Source: Microvelia longipes (lineage: Eukaryota > Arthropoda > Insecta > Hemiptera > Veliidae). Taken from it: a stretch of DNA of 64,000 bases. The DNA lies in the NCBI GenBank assembly GCA_018340805.1, contig JACMZG010001908.1, positions 41,250,803 through 41,314,802 of the forward strand, read 5' to 3'. Below the pieces are notes generated by a model. The model had not been told where the DNA came from, made no database searches, and saw only the letters and a list, made by a program, of their open reading frames with translations. Numbering within the stretch: position 1 is the first letter of the stretch; each line of letters opens with the position of its first letter. Positions 35,628-47,875 of the stretch are shown one piece after another. Made by a program: the position numbers and the translations under genes.

Positions 35628-38589
35628 ACGATTAGGAACGCATATTGTGGTCCACAACGTCTATCTTACCAGACATAGATAATAGAAAACCCTAATCTAT
35701 ATGTTGTTATCATTCCCACAACATACTGGGATGTGTTATCTATATAAGGTCATGAAAAGGCCAATGTTACAAGCCAGACCAATATTTCATTCAAAAGTTT
35801 ATGTTTTTAAAAAATATTGATAAGAAAATCATGATTTAACATTTATTTTCAAAATATTGTTTATGATTCACAGTTTAATCATAAATAAAATTAATGACAG
35901 AAATGAAAATAAATAACTCATATTTGAAAAAAATACTACACTGAACATTGCATGCTGTAAAGTACACTATTACCCTTAGGAAAAGGACTAGTGGCGCTGT
36001 AAGTGAAAATTAAAGGAACTTCTATTCACTGCATGTTGCACGTGAAGATTATAAAAAGGATATTTTTATTTAAATTTAAAAGACATCAAGTTTTGCTAAA
36101 AACAGGGAAAACCAGTGTGGTTTCTAATAACTATCTCGGACCAAACACAGAATATTTTGTATAATGGTCATTTAGGCTTTTTGGCCTAAAATTTTAATCC
36201 TGAAAAATATTTTATACCTCAACAAAATGGCATTGTAATAATTATTGTGCAAATTAAAGTAAAATACCCAACATAAAAAAGTTACAACACCAAGAAATAA
36301 AATGACGCATTTATACACCAATTCGAACCATATCTATTTGTCATGGGAAATAAAAACATGGACTGAAATGCTGGATATTCAATAAACAAAGAGCCGGTTA
36401 GAAAATTTTATTTTATTTTTACAATGTTATGGAAAGAAGTGGCGCAGAGACCTATTGTTGCATGAAAATAGGTTTTAAAAAAATGTTAAAAGACAAGTGT
36501 CATGACATAATATACTCAAGTGCTGATTTGATAGAGTGTTGGTTATTATACGCGTGTGTGTGTCTTCACCGACACAAACCACAGTCTGTTCATTGCTAGA
36601 GTGTTCGTGTCAAGGGTCAAGTATTTACAAAAACCTTAATTTCTGACATAGAAAAACACAAATCAAAAAACCAGGTAGCAGCGCCTTGACATGGTATTGT
36701 CCTAGACAGGGTTTTTGGCAAGTCTGGACAACAGGTTCTTTTTTTAAACAAGCGTCTTCTGGTCGGAATTCTGTAGGTGCCTTGTTGACCTAATGTCAAA
36801 AGTTTTTCTAGAAACCCCATCTGACATTGTCGTATTAAGACATCAGTTTTATGTTGTAATTTAGATAGATTTAAACATTTCTCAGTATATTTTTTATTTA
36901 TTTTACAATCTTCTAAATGTCTACACGTCTAATAGAGTAACAAAATAAAAATAAAATAACTTTAACACGTTCACAACATGACGTAAGATTTGAAAACGTA
37001 ACATGACATAAGAATTTGATAGAAAATAAAATTTAACACAATTAAACGTTTATGTGACTTTTTGTTCTTAACCATTTTTATTTATACTAGAACATCTTCA
37101 AATATGATGTCCGTTAAATTTATGACATTGACAATATTGTCAAAGATTAAAACTTTATAAATAAAATAAATTTAAAAAGGGTGAGCATAACTTAAGGTTT
37201 ATGCACTAGTTAACAACACATATATAAACAACACATAACTTAACCAGCATCACGTTATGGGCTAGTTAAGTAATGTGTTGTTAGGTATATAAACAACACA
37301 TAAACATTTGACAAAAGCATAACAACAATTATCAACAACCTAACACTAAGATGTGCCTATACGTGATTACTTCTTCATAAATAAGATGCTATAATAAGAA
37401 TAACTTTAAAAAATTATAACTATATAGTTAAGTGTTTCAATGATTTTAAAATTATGTTAAATAATTCCTTTGAAACTCAAGCGCTAATGTACTTCGGCGC
37501 ATCGGTCACTTTTGAATCAAAATATCGCAAAACATATTAAGCAGTAATGAATAATTTTTTAATTTGTCATAAAGTAAATATATCTACCTTGTTATTATGT
37601 TGTTATACCGCGGGGGAGGTCTTAGCGGCGCTTTTGTTTAATGAAATGGGGTAAAGTTTTTATAATACTTAATTATAAATTAAGTCAATCATTTGGAATT
37701 CTCGCAAAAATTATTCTAGTTTTGTATGAATTACTGTTTTTTTATTTAATTTTTAACGCTAATAAATAAAGATAAGATGTTAATAAGGTTTATATCTTGA
37801 TCAATATATTTGGGGCGAGCACGTAATTTATCTATTACTTTAATTTACTGCTATATTTTTTATATAAAATAATGCACTTTTATATTTAAGCATATTAAAC
37901 AACTTTTGAAAATACTAAAAAATACAAGCATTATTTTAAATAAATACAAAATATTTTAAAATTAAAATAATTTGTAATAGCTAAATTCTAAAGGAAATAT
38001 GCGCTTATAAGATTAGGTTTATGGAGATAGGTGGATAGTATTGCATGTATATGTACCTGGACGTTTTAGTGAATTTTCAATGATCAAATGAGCTTATATC
38101 AAGGTTATAAAAGGGGGTAGGGCAGGGGTGGAATTTATATATATATATACTATACCAAATTTTGCAAGCATGATTAAGCAAATAATAAAATACCTCAATT
38201 GCATCTTTTCAAGCATTTTCAAAAATACAAGAACAACTAGTATCTAAAATCGACAAGGACTGTCAAAGGCCTGATCAGATTAAAAGAAAAGCAACTAAAC
38301 AATCAAGTTTAAAACAATGTGTAAAAACAAGTTAGTGAAAAAATCTTATTAATTTCAATTAATGGTGTGCAATCAATCAATCATTTATGCATTATACATT
38401 GCATAATACTGAAGTAAATAATATAGGTCAGAATGCATACTGTAAAAAAGTATCTTTGTTTGTTATGGCCGACATAAAAAAATCAACACAAAAAACTCTT
38501 CGAGAAAGGATATAACCACCATTTTGAAATTTTTATAAAAGAAAAAAAATTGCTCTATATAAAAAGACAACATCCTTGATGCTCTGCAT
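35628..38589. other. A+T-rich non-coding, no gene supported
   Basis: A 67-codon minus-strand frame at 36617-36820 has a mixed composition (TCCPDLPKTLSR within it), but no domain or splice context that I recognise. At 37190-37320 phrases ATATAAACAACACATAA are repeated irregularly. The interval is otherwise featureless. Confidence 0.4.
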
Positions 38590-38908
38590 TATCAAAAAGC
38601 TTTTTCGAGAAATCCGGTTTTATTGATATGGTAGCAGAACTTTTTTTCAAAATATGTGCGGTTCACTGTCTTTAGAAGTTGTAAAAGATTTTTTAAAAGA
38701 AGTATTCTTTCTTTCTCCTTTATTAAATAGTGATGAGAAGAATCACCATTTAAAAACACATGATACTCCTTTTAAAAAAATAAATTTCAAAAGTTCAGAG
38801 TAAAAAAAAAGCAAAAACCAATTCGCCATGTTTGGACAAAAAGATGGTTGGCTTTGACAAGAAGGAAAAAAATCGAAAAAAGACGACCTGATTCTTCTTA
38901 GTCTGTTG
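38590..38908 (+). pseudogene. Possible broken transposase-like coding relic
   Basis: Three consecutive plus-strand segments in different frames have protein-like composition. The first (about 38593-38670) reads SKSFFEKSGFIDMVAELFF onward. The second (about 38630-38803) includes LEVVKDFLKEVFFLSPLLN and ends at a stop. The third (about 38802-38901) includes PIRHVWTKRWLALTRRKK and ends at a stop. Shifts between frames suggest indels. The RHVW-x3-WL-x2-R pattern is reminiscent of the N-terminal basic segment of PIF/Harbinger (HARBI1-like) nucleases, but this is only a resemblance. No catalytic residues are seen. It could equally be a chance run of open codons in A-rich DNA. Confidence 0.25.
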
Positions 38909-39833
38909 CAACTCCTTGATTGAAAAGGAAGAAGAATTCTTTATTTATTTACTTTTTTTTTATTTAACAAGAAACTAATTTTTATAGTTTCAAGATTCCT
39001 TTTTTTAAATATTTTTTTGCCCTTAAAGTAATGACGGTATTTAAAGAGTAAACGGATGGGTTGTATTTAAACTCCTTTCTTTAATTTATCTCGAGTTAGC
39101 TAATGGCTTTCATACTCAAGTTTTGCGAGAAGCTTTAAATGTGTTTTATAAAGTGCTAAAACCATTAATTTTATGTTATTCAGCTAATTGAATTTCTTTC
39201 TTTTTCTTTATTTTTTATGTTTTACTTTTTATTTTATTTTTATTTCCTTGTTTATTCATTAATTAATTATCGACACCTTTTATTTTATTTTCTTTTTACC
39301 TAATATTTACTGCAGTTGCTTATTTATATGTCTAAACTTTTTTTGTACACTTCTATTCCTTTTATTTTTCCTCATTAATATCGTAATTATATCAATATTA
39401 CAATAAAAGTGATATATTTCTCCCAACAAAATTAGGATGCAAGAGTAAATTTTTATGATTTTTAATACAAATTTTTCTTTGCAATACTAAGGCATAAAAG
39501 CCTAATTAAGGTAATTAAACATTTTCTAATACATGAAAATATTGCATTATTCTGTATTTCTTTACAAATATAGCAGATAAGCATTTTAATATGTTACTTT
39601 ATTTTCTTTACATCGAAATTAATTTATTTCGTAGCAGGCTCATTTAGCAGTAAGGAAATAGTTATAAAAAATATTTTGAAATTGTAGACCAAACCTGCCT
39701 TATGCTAGGCCCATAGCCACCCAAAACTTGAGGGGGTAGTGCACAGCCAATGATAGAGGGGGCAATTTATCCTACACCTTTAAGGGACTTCAGCTAAAAA
39801 CTACTCGGTCAGAAAATGCTAAGTTTGTTCTTA
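38909..39833. other. Non-coding, T-rich; G-rich repeat-like tail
   Basis: 38940-39400 is strongly T-rich on the plus strand. From about 39690 the sequence contains GGGGG phrases and a segment resembling the reversed region at 50.01-50.15 kb (GCC-rich, with a poly-G/poly-C run), probably a shared repeat. Confidence 0.4.
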
Positions 39834-39861
39834 GGGGGGGGGGGAAAGCCCCCCCCCCCCC
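39834..39861. repeat. Poly-G / poly-C hairpin
   Basis: A run of 11 G, then AAAG, then a run of 13 C. The arms can fold into a hairpin, and the G run could form four-stranded structures. Such runs also make assembly errors likely here. Confidence 0.85.
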
Positions 39862-42800
39862 GGCCCCTTTTTGGCGACAGACCTGCCTTGTGCTTTGGCT
39901 TTACTAACTAGCTCAAATTGCGTCATGCCAAGATTAGAAGATTTGCGTCATAGAAGTTATATTAAATTTAAACACTTTTTCAACATCTCAAATAAAGCAT
40001 TATTAATAACCTATGACTTAGCTTGTTTAAAAATCTCACATCTTTTTTCACTATACTCGCCTCATTATACACGAGCAAGTGTTTTTGTTAGAATTAGCCA
40101 GTCTTTCTGATCTCATGTATCAAAAGATTAGGTCAAAATAAATACAAAAAAATATAAGTTCAACACATTATTATTAATTATAATAAAAACCAAATCAAAA
40201 AATCATAAATTTGTCTCCTATACACTTAGTTTATTATTTGTTTCTTTTAAACCACCTGTTCTACATGTGTTTAATAAAAAATGTTCTACATAATTTATAA
40301 AACATAATTTTTATACCAAAACATTAATTTTTGACAACAAGATTTATTTCATTTAATAATTAATATAAATGAAAAGAAACAACATAAATAATAATATACT
40401 ACGTTACAAAAATCAGGTATTATGCGTGTAAAAACTTAATAAACGCAAATATAATAAAACATGCGTAACCCACTCACACACCTGTATCTTCTATCTTCTT
40501 CTTTTTCTTTCTTTTAACCTTTTTATTATGTTAAATTAATACTTCAATTTTTTATTTTATGCACACACACATCTTTTTCTTTTTTTTGGAAACATTAACA
40601 TAATATTACAATATTTATAGGCGCTAATATACCTCACATTGGGTATGGAGAATAAAAAAAGGTCCTGAACATCAGCACGGTTTCGGCTGACTAACCACAA
40701 AGCCTTCAACTTTGAATCATACAAACACCGTTATACTTATTAGAATACAACAATTTTATTGTATTATAACCTGTTATTTTTTATTATCTTTATTAAAATT
40801 ATCAAATTAATAAATCATTCTATAAAAGTTATGAATAATATGATTAAGCTCACGCATGTAAAATAAACAAGACGTTTAATAAAACAAACATTTTTTTCAT
40901 TATCGCTACGCCTATATACTTTTTACTACATTTTAATTAAATTACGAAAATGAAAAACTCATAGAAATAACAATGATCAAAACGGAAAGGATGTTTTTTT
41001 AAAGAAATATATAAATAACTCGATTGAAATGGCAAAAAGTTTAATCTTTGCCTTAGAGCTATTTATGGGTCTAACTTTGGGGTTGAGGAACAAAAGACTT
41101 GAAAGATTTTTTGTGTCATAGAGGAATAATTATAAGAATCTTAGTTATTAGAAAAAGTTCCGTTCTAATACATACACATTCGCTTGAAATTTACAATAAA
41201 AAGGATTAATTGACTTACCCAGTGCATGGCGGGGGTATGAAAAGGTTGAAGCTCATAGACTCCCATCGGTCTATGATGTGTAGGGGTTAGGGGGGGCAAA
41301 TCCCTGCCTACCCTCCCCTCCCCTGGCCAGCCCTACAACAAACAACAGACAACATGTTAGCAAACATAAACAACACAAAAAAATTGACAAAATACATATG
41401 TATTAAGGTTGGCAATACCAATGACGGGAAAACGAAAGGGTGATCAATTTTTTTTTATCATATTTAGCATGGGAGCCAATAAAAATTCTTCTTTTATTTC
41501 TTTATTGTTAGTTAATTTGTGATTAATGAGTTAGTAATTATAAATAAATAAATAGAACGACCACCGCTGCTAAAAACATACCAATATTTAATAGATAAAT
41601 ACTTTGATTATTCCAGGATTTTAAATATAGAATCAGGCTCTTATCACTACAGACTTGGATTTGTCTGATTTAACCCCGAAATAATAAAACCTAAACGGAT
41701 AATTTAAACAAAAATTTTACAAAAAAGAGTGAATTTAGTGAGTTAACTAATTATTTTAGTGAGTAAAAAAATGATTAACACCATTATGGTGAAAATTAGC
41801 TTGTGATCAGTTAATTTAAATACATGTTACAACTAATTTAAACACTTTTATGGAATAAAAAGGTAATTTTGTGTGTTTGTGCAAACTGAAATGATTTAAA
41901 AGTAACATTAATTAACAATAAACAAAATAAAACAATATATCTTGATTTTCACCTGCTTATCACTTAATTTAAATATACTCCTGACAACCCATTAAACCCC
42001 TAATTTTCAATGAAACAGTGATTCTAGATTATAGAAAAAATTTAAAGAATTATCGTCACAAATAAGAAAAAAACAAAAAAAACCATAAGGTCTTTAACAA
42101 AAATCACCCTTTCGTTATCAATTTCTTATCAGCGACGGTGGCGCTGCTACGGACTTTGAATCGCGAATAGTCTATACACACATCAACAATGAAAATGCGG
42201 GATCGTCAAAGAACGGAATGAGTTTAGCAAAACAAGAATAGTTGACATAATTTTATTTTATGCTCTATAAGGTTGATGGGTGTTACAGTATCACGAGACA
42301 TGAAAATTTAAATTGGGTAACCATTTTCCATAATTTGTGTTCACAGAAATAATCAAAGAAATTCTTTGCGATTGACCTCTAAGGATAAAGGGACTGGGGT
42401 CATGCATCCAATCTTTAGCTATCTTTAAAAAAAATGATGCAAAAACTTTAAACATTTGATACACATCAGTGCCTTACTTAAACAAAAACTGTCTCTCGAA
42501 TGCATCGCTTTTCAATTGGAGAGAGAGAAACTGCGTTCCAGATTAGTCAGCCTATTAATTTAATTTTAATGAGTTACTCAAACCGTGAAAAATATTTAAC
42601 TACTTCAAGTTTTTTTTTTATTTTTTATCGTCAACGTTTTACTAATTTCGAAGAAAGACCACCCTCGAATAATTACATTAAAATTATCATATCATGTATA
42701 CAAACATAAACTTTTTTTAAGACAGACATAGTTTTTTTCGACAAAAAAATTAAAATATTCATAAAAAGTATCATTTAATACTAAATGAATAAAATCAAGA

Positions 42801-43380
42801 AAATTAAATTAAAAATTGTATTATAAAATGTAAGATATTGTAGTAAAACGGCAGTGATTACCACAAATCTTAAACATGTGCTTACCGATGGTTAAACTTT
42901 AAGTTAGCAGTCAAGAAAGACACATTGTTATAGACTTCAGCAATATTTCAACTACTCCAGGAGCCAGAATCGGGATTTTTCGTTGCCCCAATAAAGTCGG
43001 GTCATCTTTATACCGCATAAAATCATATTTCTAATAGCTTCCTTTTTTGGCAAAACAATTTAAGTTATTTATTATAATTGTGTTTAATAGTTTAATGCTC
43101 TCATGATTTTTGTATTGCAAGGCCTCAATTATTATTCTTTATTTCATGTTTATAAACAATTGCACACATTCATCAACAAAACTATTTAATTATTAATCTT
43201 GTCAATCAAGATGAATTCATTTACATTGACGTCAAAATCCATTGTTAATTATTCATCATTTCTAGCAACTTAGTTAGAACATAAATGATAATAAACAAAA
43301 AGTGAATTATTAATTATGAAACTTGCATGGCATAATTATAAAACAATTTTTACATGAGATCCACAGAGAGCAAAAAAATA
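39862..43380. other. A+T-rich non-coding, no gene supported
   Basis: At 40681-40704 the reverse strand has GGCT...AGCC followed by GAAACC, a possible weak member of the CTGANGA/GAAA module family. A G/C-rich patch at 41220-41335 (GGGGTTAGGGGGGGC, CCTCCCCTCCCCTGG) resembles the poly-G repeats at 39.8 and 50.1 kb. Nothing else was seen. Confidence 0.4.
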
Positions 43381-43452
43381 AAATTTGGGTACGGGGTACC
43401 TCAGAACATTTCCTCACCACATCGGATCCGCTACGCCCATCCTTACTTACTT
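43381..43452 (+). repeat. GGGTAC...CGCT dispersed fragment
   Basis: TTGGGTACGGGGTACCTCAG at the left, then CATCGGATCCGCTACGCCC and ATCCTTACTTAC at the right. It matches the reverse of 15790-15865 closely. Confidence 0.75.
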
Positions 43453-43499
43453 CTAAAATACATCAGGAAATAAGAATGAGACAAATAAAAGAGGAAGAA

Positions 43500-43570
43500 G
43501 TCTCTCCACAAAAATATATTTCTTTTTAGCAAAGCGCTTTCAACCTAACAAGAGGTCATCATCAGTGCTA
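43500..43570 (-). mobile_element. GTCTCTCCAC family half-element with hammerhead-like module
   Basis: The plus strand reads GTCTCTCCACAAAAATATAT, AGCAAAGCGCTTTCAACC, then GGTCATCATCAGTGC. Only one arm is present. On the minus strand it holds CTGATGA (43559-43565), an extra T, a GACCT/AGGTT hairpin, GAAA (43538-43541), and the palindrome AAAGCGCTTT. Confidence 0.65.
43538..43565 (-). ncRNA. Hammerhead-like module
   Basis: CTGATGA-T-GACCT-CTTGTT-AGGTT-GAAA then GCGC. The five-pair stem includes one G-U pair. It has the same order of boxes as the copies at 53.7, 62.8 and 63.8-64.0 kb. Self-cleavage is not shown by the sequence. Confidence 0.4.
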
Positions 43571-46180
43571 GCCGTTGAATAAAGAAGAGGGTGATAGATG
43601 AGTCTTACAGATCAGATATCAAAGATAGACTTAGTTCTTCAATAAGACAAATCTTTAAAATGGTGATTCATATTTTGTACTAAAGACCCTTTGCCTTACT
43701 GTACTAATGCTAAAAATTCCTCATTTATGTATGAAATAAGTTTCTGATGAAGAGCTACAATCTCAGGTTATTATTAATAATAATAATTAATTATTATTGT
43801 TCATTATTTTATTATTATGAATTATTAAATAAATTATTATTATTATTAATTTATTACAATAATAATTATTATTATTATAAATTAATTTATTGTTATTAAT
43901 TATTACTATTATTAATTAATACTAATAATAATATAACATATCAGCTTAATATTGAGTATTATTTATGCATGGATCTACATCTCATAAATAGAATTCTGAA
44001 ATAAAGATTTTTTTTAAGAAAAAACAAATGAGCCAAAGCACAAAAAAAGAAAATATTTTACAGGCAATATGAATGTTTACATTTTACTATAATTGAAATA
44101 TTTTTACAATAAAAAAGGATATTTTTATACTACAATTTTAACAATAATATTTATGACTACGCCCAAGAACATTTATTGCCCAAGATAATAAAATTAATGT
44201 CATGAAGTGTAAGCTTAAGTTAATAACATAATACTAAATCGTTTAATTAATAATAAAAAAAACAATAAGTAATATACAAAAATATTTAACCGTTTTTGAA
44301 TTCCTGAATGTTACAGAATTATTTTTTAAAATAAATTCATTAAGGTATATAAACACAAACATAAATTTACTAAGATGTAAAATTATAATTAATAATTAGC
44401 TTAATTAATATTTAATTTGATACAGAATTTAACCAACTACTTTAGCTTTTTATGAATAATTATTCATATTTAAATAAAAAGGTCTAACTATATAAGTAAA
44501 ATAAAATGTAAATAAATGAATAAATAAAAAGCTCTGAAACACATCAAAAAAATATAGGGCAGTGAAAACTGGTTCTTGAATTAGATCTTAACAGAATAAA
44601 ATCTAAAAAATACAGTTTGTAAAATTACATAATTAGAATTAGTAAAAAAGATAAGAAAATTATTATTTTTCTAAACATAAATTTATAGTGTCTAAAATCA
44701 ATAAATGTCAAGCAATAATTTAAGTTGAATAACTTAATCCAAAAACGATATAAATATCAATGTCTTATTTAATAAATTCTGAATCGATGCAATGTTTACA
44801 GTTGCAGACTCATTTTCAATATTTTATTCTTCGACATACATATATTTTAGAAAGGCAAAAAAAATCTATGTAGGACTATCGATTCAAAAGAAGTTCTATG
44901 GTTATGATGCGAACTACCTTATTTTGTAAAGGAATCAACAGGTGCGTATTGGTAAACATGTTTTTTACTAACTTCATTAATATTTAATAAGCTAAAACTC
45001 TGGCTAAGACGAAGGATAAAACTCACTTAAACGGAATTAATCTAGTTCTACGCTCGTGTTATTAGTTTGTAATACTGCACAAGTCTAGCTCAAATATTTG
45101 AGCCGTTTGAAACGTGAGTACAACTTCAACATTAAATGCCTAACTAATAGAACTTAAAGGTCAAGACTAGAGACAATAAGAGATTAAGGGTAATTTCCAA
45201 TTGCAATGAAACTTGGTAATAAATTAACCGTAAACCAATATGACCAAGTTTAAGTCCCAACATGATCAAGTTCTTTTCTCATGCAAGGTTACAAAGTTTT
45301 ATTTACTGTTTTCTCTCCAATTACTTTTGTAAAGCAACATAGAAAGCCGTCAGTACTTGAGTAGGCCACCGCTTCCGCTGGGAACATGTTTGTCTTCTTT
45401 TATTTATTTTTTAAACCAGCTAGTAAATATCAACATGAATGTGAGGATAAGTTGGAAATTAAATTGTGGTAACAGTCAGCATTTAGCACCGAGCAAAAAA
45501 TAAGCTGATTTTGTCATTGGAATTTCGCTAAAACAAACTTAAAGACTTAATTCTGAATCATTAAATAATTCACTCATGTTTTTTTAAAAAGAATAAACAT
45601 GATCATTTTGCAATTTTGAATCATTTTTACACAACGTACAGAAAAAATACCGCACAAGACTTTTATGCATACAATTCTCATGACATAAAAAAGCGCTTGA
45701 AAATTCCTTGAATACTTAATACAAAATATTATTGTTTTATCACAATTCTTATTAAATTATAAAAACCATAAAAAGAACAGAAGTTTTTTAGGATTAGGTT
45801 TGATAGGTATAGCTTGCATGACGGGAAGTATGGAAATACCCCAAAACCATCCTTTTGTTCCGTTTCCAACTAAAGTCATAAAAATATGAATCTATTAATA
45901 CAAAAATTACGTCTAGAGAGGAATAAGCAACAACAGTAGATTATGAAAGAAAGCAATAAAGAGGTATTGAGGTATTTTATTATAGTGTTACTTGTTTATT
46001 ACCGAGCGTCGGTGAGCAAACAAAAACATTTTAAAGCAATAGCAATACTTAACAGCGATGTTGTACATAACTAAAATTTCAAGAACATTTTCATGGTTAT
46101 TGGTTATTTCAATTTTATTTTTCTTAACATATAACTTTATTTATTCATATCCTTAGAGTGAGCGTGAATGGAGTCCATTA
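43571..46180. other. A+T-rich non-coding with AAT-rich block
   Basis: 43768-43934 is an imperfect (AAT)n/(ATT)n microsatellite block. No gene or other element is visible up to the palindrome at 46.18 kb. Confidence 0.5.
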
Positions 46181-46292
46181 TAAATAATGAAACAAAAGAA
46201 GTCTCTCCACAAAATAAAACCTTATTGGCAAAGCGCTTTATTTGCCAATAAAGTTTTATTTTGTGGAGAGACTTCTTTTCTTTCATTATTTA
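46181..46292. mobile_element. Near-perfect 112-bp palindrome of the GTCTCTCCAC family
   Basis: The left arm has AATAATGAAACAAAAGAAGT, then CTCTCCACAAAATAAAAC, then CTTATTGGCAAAG. The right arm is its reverse complement with a few differences, ending in TTTCATTATTT. The centre is AAAGCGCTTT. It is essentially two termini of the family joined head to head without the internal module. Confidence 0.88.
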
Positions 46293-47643
46293 TTTATTTA
46301 GTTTTTTAATAATAAATACTTGAAATGAATTAAAATTGCACAATTCAATTAACTATAGGATATAAAGATAGTAAAAAGAGCTCCTACTTAAACATCTTAA
46401 AGACATTGTGCTGTAGGAGGAATTCTGCTTAGTTATCTTATAATAAAATGTCTGATGTTTTTAACATATCACATTTTACAACACTTTATTTAAATAAATA
46501 TTAGAGAATGTCCGAAAACTTAATTCCTAATCAATGTCCGAAGAATTAATACGACGAACAATTCTTTCTTTATTTTAAGATTTCTCACATTTTAAATTGG
46601 TTGATATTTGTTGGGAGAGAGATGTTAATGTTTATGATATGCTGTTTATTACTCTTAGTGATTTATTAATATGATGGACATTTAGAGTCTTGATGTAGGC
46701 AAAAATTTGCCTAGTCCACTAGGCCAAAACCTAGGCAGATAAAATAACATTTTAAAGCCAAGGCAATAAAATCGCATTTTTTATTTTTGAGGCTGTAAAG
46801 TAGGTACGGCAAGGATCAAGAATTTCTGTCCTATCAAATTAATTAAAAATATAATCTAATACTGCAAATAAATCATGGCATCAGACTCAATAAATTTAGT
46901 TTTACAAAGTTTTCCCCCACTATTGAAGCGAAGTAAAGTAGAAACTTCCCAACGATTTTCATCTATTTGATGGCCTGCCTGTAGTAACATCAACAGTTGT
47001 ACTATACTTCATACTAACTATATTTAATGAAGGAGGAACCATAAATGAAAATAAACATTAGAAATACGAAATATGTTTTAATACATTCAACTTGTACAGT
47101 TAAGTATCTAAGTATAAACTTAAAGCTCATTAAAGCACAAAACCCTTTAAAATATGTATACAGGAACTTAATTTTTATAGGGCAGACCCCACATGCGGAT
47201 CATTAAAGCAGCGTTTATAGACCTCCAGAGTAACGCTCTCATACATCTGATAACTTTTTACGTCCGTCAGTTATTGGTTTTAATTTACAATAAACAAAAA
47301 AAAACAAAACATTATTCAAATAGTACATTTACTAACGATGATAAAATAAAATGTTACTGGTTGGTCAGTAAAAATACGTAATTTTATTCTGTAACATACA
47401 TAGCTGTCAGAACATAAAAATTTAAAATCATAAATTAATTTAAGTTTTCCAACTCCAAAGTTTATTAATAAAATATTTTAAAGTATGTCATAAAGTTTTT
47501 ATTTTCTTACTTTCTTATTTTTAGGTTGGTATATAAGACATAAAACATCGCTAAACGCGTTTATTAGGCGCTTTATAACATTTATAAGTTTAAAAAAGGA
47601 GTAACTTCGCCTTCGCTAAGATTGCTATATCTTAATATTACTA
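46293..47643. other. A+T-rich non-coding, no feature supported
   Basis: A short phrase GAAGCGAAGTAAAGTAG at 46926 is a GCGAAGC-like fragment. Nothing else was seen. Confidence 0.45.
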
Positions 47644-47875
47644 TCTATACCTATTTCTATTTTTAGAGGAACATGTTGCTATATATATTTATATAACGAC
47701 CAATACCTATTTCTATGATTAAAAGAACATGTTACTTTATATTTATATAACGACCTATACCTATTTCTATGATTGGAGGAACATGTTGATATATATTTAT
47801 ATAACGACCTATACCTATTTCTATGATTAGAGAAACATGTTGCTATGTATTTATAATACTATCTATACCTTTTGC
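47644..47875. repeat. Minisatellite, about 54-bp unit, about 4 copies
   Basis: Units contain ACCTATTTCTATGATTAGAG, GAACATGTTGCTATATATTT and ATATAACGACC. Confidence 0.92.

Noticed and set aside
36617..36820. 67-codon frame with CCPDLPKTLSR
   Set aside because: Looks somewhat protein-like, but no family is recognised and no splice or promoter context is visible.
47521..47545. TTAGGTTGGTATATAAG as a mariner terminus
   Set aside because: Only a short resemblance, and no matching inverted end nearby.
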